From positions 1 to 14,056 of the forward strand of contig CAAHEQ010000096.1 in assembly GCA_900772625.1 (NCBI GenBank): DNA of 14,056 nt, written 5' to 3'. The translations under genes were made by a program, and so were the position numbers. The stretch comes from Alphaproteobacteria bacterium. GTDB taxonomy: Bacteria > Pseudomonadota > Alphaproteobacteria > CAAHEQ01 > UBA3637. The notes under the pieces were generated by a model, which was not told where the DNA came from, did not search any database, and saw only the letters and a program-made list of their open reading frames with translations. Shown piece after piece: positions 13,598-14,056 of this stretch (positions within the stretch are counted from its first letter, which is position 1; the number at the start of each line of letters is the position of its first letter).

Positions 13598-14056
13598 CGT
13601 CTCATTTGTCGAAAGTTGCGCCAGCACAAATGATCTAGCACGTGTTTTGTCACCCTATAGCGCCATGTATGCGGGCAGACAAACAAACGGTCGTGGGCGC
13701 TCTGGGCGCTCATGGCAAGACGGGCAGGGTAATTTGATGACGAGCATTACTTTGCCAAAGCCCAAAAATCCGCAACACTATTCGTTTATTGCGGCTTTGG
13801 CAGTGGTGCAGGCATTGTCTTTTTTATCGCCGCGCATTAAGTGGCCAAACGACATTTGGGTTGAGGGCAAAAAAATTTGTGGTATTTTGCTGGAGGCAAC
13901 CGATGACAAGTTGATTATCGGGATTGGTGTGAATATTTTATCCGCACCTAGCGGACAGATGATGTATCCTGTCGGGTGTTTAAAAGACTGGGGCGCTGAG
14001 GCTGAGCCCAGAATTATTTTAGATAACATTTTACAAAACCTTCAAGATGTGATAAA
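13584..14056 (+). CDS. birA: Biotin-[acetyl-CoA-carboxylase] ligase, 3' end beyond window
   Basis: BirA makes biotinyl-5'-AMP and attaches biotin to the carrier protein of acetyl-CoA carboxylase, in the cytoplasm. The first 157 residues are visible and open to the edge. Motifs in order are ESCASTNDLA near the start, the biotinyl-AMP loop GRGRSGRSWQ, GNLMTSITL, KWPNDIWVEGKKICGILLE and IIGIGVNIL. There is no N-terminal helix-turn-helix domain: the catalytic domain begins at once, so this is the non-repressor type of BirA. The ATG lies 14 nt inside the end of the NuoN-like gene, with only a weak purine stretch upstream, so translation is probably coupled. This is the usual position of birA in alphaproteobacteria, after nuoN. 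Confidence 0.95.
   Translation, partial: MEKFNVSFVESCASTNDLARVLSPYSAMYAGRQTNGRGRSGRSWQDGQGNLMTSITLPKPKNPQHYSFIAALAVVQALSFLSPRIKWPNDIWVEGKKICGILLEATDDKLIIGIGVNILSAPSGQMMYPVGCLKDWGAEAEPRIILDNILQNLQDVI

Noticed and set aside
1..14056. CRISPR arrays, insertion sequences, integrase or phage genes
   Set aside because: I saw no regularly spaced repeats, transposase motifs or terminal inverted repeats; the only tRNA is cut at the edge, so an attachment site there cannot be judged.

Overview
The window looks like chromosomal DNA from a Gram-negative alphaproteobacterium with moderate-to-low GC. The case rests on gene content and order: rpsB-tsf, bamD-recN-ligA in tight succession, a D,D-carboxypeptidase ending in a SPOR domain, and birA preceded by a NuoN-like membrane protein. 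BamD, a YdbH/AsmA-like protein and the SPOR carboxypeptidase imply a double membrane with peptidoglycan. The exact lineage cannot be read from this sequence. A reduced, host-associated alphaproteobacterium is one guess that would fit the lethal-factor-like metallopeptidase and the apparently decayed nuoN.

Layout. Positions 1-3723 are on the minus strand: a partial tRNA-Arg(CCG) with its own promoter, then tsf with a terminator, rpsB with a strong promoter and about 120 nt of leader, and finally a stand-alone gene for an unrecognised 470-residue protein with an HELIH zinc-peptidase motif, its own near-consensus promoter and its own terminator. From about 3865 to the right edge everything is on the plus strand: a dacA-type carboxypeptidase, then bamD, recN and ligA (spaced 3 nt and overlapping 10 nt), then a large YdbH/AsmA-like membrane-anchored protein, two small membrane proteins, and the 5' part of birA. 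The last four genes are 3 nt apart or overlap and look like one transcription unit, started by a promoter in the end of ligA.

How the genes fit together. rpsB-tsf is the usual translation operon, with a hairpin between the genes that could reduce tsf expression. dacA, bamD and the YdbH-like gene serve the envelope: peptidoglycan trimming, outer-membrane protein assembly, and probable lipid transfer between membranes. recN and ligA serve DNA repair and replication. birA is the biotin ligase without the DNA-binding repressor domain.

Two regions stand out. The first is the lone metallopeptidase gene (2311-3723), whose HExxH and downstream NPEY motif resemble the arrangement in anthrax lethal factor-like zincins. 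The second is the pair of small membrane genes at 12531-13597; the second of them keeps a NuoN-like core but has glycine where the proton-pumping glutamate should be, and it sits where nuoN normally precedes birA. The 50-272 stretch between the tRNA and the tsf terminator holds the tRNA promoter and otherwise only AT-rich sequence in which I see nothing certain.
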